Below the pieces are notes generated by a model. That model did not search any database, was not told the origin of the DNA, and saw nothing but the letters and a program-made list of their open reading frames with translations. From NCBI GenBank assembly GCA_945931735.1, contig CAMEPN010000077.1, positions 1-7,802 of the forward strand: DNA of 7,802 nucleotides, given 5' to 3'. Origin of the DNA: an uncultured Clostridia bacterium (GTDB lineage: Bacteria > Bacillota > Clostridia > Oscillospirales > Ruminococcaceae). The first letter of the stretch is position 1. Every line of letters starts with the position of its first letter. Both the position numbers and the translations under genes were made by a program. This document shows, one piece after another, positions 7,401 through 7,802 of the stretch.

Positions 7401-7542
7401 ACAGGATAGCCTTTTCATCAAAGTCAAGCTGCGGGATAGTCTGCATAACGCCGCAGCTTCCGCATCTGCATACTGTCACTCTGTCTTTCCCGTTTACATC
7501 AAGCGCCGCTCCGCAGCATTTGCAAAGATATTGTGCGATCAT
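4471..7542 (-). CDS. Predicted single-pass membrane TIR protein: zinc ribbon, TPR, TIR, TM, repeat array, DUF6273
   Basis: This is a 1023-residue protein. Visible parts in order: zinc ribbon (Cys7, Cys10, Cys27, Cys30, with Cys9 and Cys25 nearby); TPR at about 48-92; TIR domain at about 157-300 (YDIFICYKENDLNGRRTEDS, then a BB-loop region at 198-214). Candidate catalytic Glu242 in WVKNEW lines up with the WVHKE segment of SARM1. TPR-like repeats follow at about 324-503, then a charged coiled coil at about 503-530. A transmembrane helix at 540-558 has seven Lys/Arg in residues 526-539 and few after it, so TIR is predicted cytoplasmic. Outside are seven roughly 37-residue repeats (565-825) and a DUF6273 domain at about 832-1020 (YWLNNDF, AMIPTVTV, VFLLSIDEA, WWLRSPG, YGVRPAVWI). 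Bacterial TIR domains often cleave NAD+ or make cyclic ADP-ribose signals; activity here is inferred. The ATG at 7542 has GGAG seven bases upstream. Zinc-ribbon/TPR/TIR proteins are common in gut Clostridia, but I know of no established function. Confidence 0.85.
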   Translation of the reverse strand: MIAQYLCKCCGAALDVNGKDRVTVCRCGSCGVMQTIPQLDFDEKAILWERAEKLRRAGEYDRAEAIYREILEIDSGDSEIYWCIVLCRYGVEYVEEPGSRKRVPTINRFSYRPIVDDEDYRAAVKLADGDRRRLYILQMQELEELRKKVLAVSQAAQPYDIFICYKENDLNGRRTEDSVLAAELYRALTADGYRVFYARVTLEDKTGREYEPYIFAALNSAKLMFAVGTSPDNFNAPWVKNEWSRYLTRISESGEGTLAVLYKGMRREDLPSEFAHLQCFDMSAPDITEELLRGVHKMFVGSGSETEQTADEPARKYEENAEGMLRRAEILLEDGEFKGAWELCENALNLEPENAGLYRVRLLAGFHKKRVEELNELAGDIAQSSDYRMIMRFGDDELKSQLMECRKYALYNRFSAQLQDGGTEQICLAAAEGFKSLGDFKNSAELSEKCLEKAKTARLEEQERLYQRAISLLNNNDPSGALPLLETLGDHRDSAALYRRIKAELDEQERLREQEAREAAAAEELRAKKTSKIRKIAVRAAAVAAGVIAVTAAAVVIGNNVRMSQDYAHAVELRDNGEYDEAAAAFLRLGNYSDAEEQIAQTRYQKASALYESGDFDSAELIFRYLGDYLDSEEMFDKVRYDKAVSVLENGEYDKAANMFGELSGYSDSAEKVKYAKYCKAEKLLSEGNSEAAAAVFTALGDYSDSAARVLNIRFEQAKQLADEGSDKQAMETLAALYEEAGDTMPDVKYEYAALLAAESRFDEAIKLYKELGDYKDADELELKTRYDMACYYIDIGDFSSAEAEFIRLGDYADSAERLADMDNIRFRNAGVGDVINFGKFPLSLMGQGYTDEIELSWKVIKRDGTRVLALCNDVIDVRRFGGETWAESSLRYWLNNDFYNSCFTSGEKAMIPTVTVTTPANEETQVSGGADTNDKVFLLSIDEARAHLGDTQFTDWALEKFRLTKEEEYRSWYKQNEPYWWLRSPGHLHDVCYVTRDRTIFTYADPDSLYGVRPAVWIEMGE
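4474..4480 (-). promoter_or_regulatory. Ribosome binding site that sets the start of the downstream paralogue
   Basis: GGGGGAG on the minus strand overlaps the last codons (Met-Gly-Glu) of the upstream gene. It is followed by its TGA, one base, and the ATG at 4467-4469. The GGAG core is four bases from the ATG, slightly short, but the G run permits a longer spacing. The arrangement favours re-initiation by ribosomes finishing the upstream gene. Confidence 0.75.
5068..5850 (-). repeat. Seven tandem ~37-residue helical repeats encoded within the TIR protein gene
   Basis: These are protein-level repeats, diverged in DNA. Copies begin near residues 567, 604, 641, 678, 715, 750 and 787. The pattern is Y-x-x-A, an L and a G-[DE]-[YF] turn, A-x-x-x-F, then LGDYxDSAE. 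The fifth copy (715-749) is the most degenerate and lacks the GDY-DS signature. Related units occur before the transmembrane helix (about 429-446 with LGDFKNSAE, and 478-497 with LGDHRDSAA), so the repeat type lies on both sides of the membrane segment. The fold is expected to be a TPR-like alpha-solenoid. Confidence 0.8.
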
Positions 7543-7549
7543 ATTATCA

Positions 7550-7553
7550 CTCC
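7550..7553 (-). promoter_or_regulatory. Ribosome binding site of the TIR protein gene
   Basis: GGAG on the minus strand, seven bases before the ATG at 7540-7542. It supports that start, which also places the zinc ribbon right at the N-terminus as in the paralogue. Confidence 0.7.
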
Positions 7554-7627
7554 ATATGTCACTGTGTTTTGGCAGTTAAACTATGTATCTGAAAGTCTGT
7601 ATTTTTGTGCGAAAAGTCTATATGTTA

Positions 7628-7656
7628 ATTGTATCATATAATTAAATAAAATACAA
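7628..7656 (-). promoter_or_regulatory. Predicted sigma-A type promoter with extended -10 for the TIR operon
   Basis: On the minus strand the -10 is TACAAT (7628-7633), preceded by TGA, giving an extended -10 (TGATACAAT). The -35 is TTGTAT (7651-7656), a half match to consensus, with exactly 17 bases between the two. The spacer is very AT-rich. The implied transcript start near 7621 gives a leader of about 80 bases before the ATG at 7542. It is the only convincing promoter in this intergenic region. Confidence 0.65.
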
Positions 7657-7698
7657 CATATTTAGCCCGCCGCTCCGAGCTTTGTTGATGTTGAAGTC

Positions 7699-7736
7699 AA
7701 AAAAATACACCTCAACGCGCGAAATGCGTGTCGAGG
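7699..7736 (-). terminator. Rho-independent terminator of an off-window minus-strand unit
   Basis: Read on the minus strand, an 11-bp stem (7736-7726 with 7720-7710) has one A/C mismatch and one G/T pair and closes a five-base loop. After the four bases TGTA come seven T residues (7705-7699). It lies upstream of the TIR operon promoter, so it would stop transcription arriving from the right and insulate the operon. No gene served by it is visible before the window ends. Confidence 0.65.
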
Positions 7737-7744
7737 CACTCGAC
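7730..7744. repeat. Short perfect inverted repeat overlapping the terminator stem
   Basis: GTCGAG (7730-7735), a three-base spacer, and CTCGAC (7739-7744). One arm is also part of the terminator stem at 7710-7736, so the two hairpins exclude each other in RNA. It could equally be a small protein-binding site or chance. Confidence 0.4.
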
Positions 7745-7802
7745 CCGTCTATGGTATACAAAATTGATTTTTAACGCGGGAGAAAACAAATAAAAACAAA
7801 AG
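7745..7802. other. AT-rich intergenic end of window, no gene seen
   Basis: The stretch is AT-rich and ends in an A-rich plus-strand run. The minus-strand frames give no recognisable protein end, and the plus strand has GGGAG at 7778-7782 but no ATG within the window. It may be the leader of a plus-strand gene that starts just outside, or the 3' end region of a minus-strand gene. Confidence 0.5.

Noticed and set aside
7745..7802. A plus-strand promoter around TGGTATACA (7752-7760)
   Set aside because: It resembles an extended -10 but lacks the final conserved T and has no -35 at a sensible distance.

Overview
The window reads as a chromosomal segment of a low-to-medium GC Firmicute of the Ruminococcus / Oscillospirales type. 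The best evidence is the second gene, whose protein closely resembles the cellobiose 2-epimerase of Ruminococcus albus as I remember it. The SecA carries the C-terminal SEC-C zinc motif, the lipoprotein has a Gram-positive style adaptor layout, and the minus-strand genes belong to a zinc-ribbon/TPR/TIR family common in gut Clostridia. The taxon is an inference; no rRNA or other marker is present.

Layout. The plus-strand genes occupy the left half. The 3' part of secA (about 3-962) ends in a clear rho-independent terminator (981-1016). It is followed by a cellobiose 2-epimerase (1062-2255) and, 37 bases later, a lipoprotein of the HlyD/MacA membrane-fusion type (2293-3351). A strong terminator (3365-3393) closes this unit. 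The right half is a convergent two-gene minus-strand operon. It starts from an extended -10 promoter (7628-7656) and encodes a 1023-residue multidomain TIR protein (4471-7542). One base after its stop codon begins a 364-residue paralogue (3375-4469), whose own stop codon lies in the loop of the plus-strand terminator. Upstream of the promoter, a minus-strand terminator (7699-7736) insulates the operon from whatever lies to the right. The last 60 bases are AT-rich with no gene visible.

The most interesting part is the minus-strand pair. The large protein reads, in order: N-terminal zinc ribbon, TPR, TIR domain with a candidate catalytic glutamate, further helical repeats, a charged coiled coil, one transmembrane helix with a strongly basic N-terminal flank, seven Y-x-x-A...G-D-Y-x-D-S repeats, and a C-terminal DUF6273 domain. 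The predicted topology puts TIR inside and the repeats plus DUF6273 outside, which is a receptor-like layout. The small protein copies the cytoplasmic half only (zinc ribbon, TPR, TIR-like region, second TPR). Its TIR-like region has lost the segment around the BB loop and the glutamate, so it looks like a pseudo-TIR partner. Coupled translation suggests that the two are made together. A sensing or defence role is inference and is not shown by the sequence.
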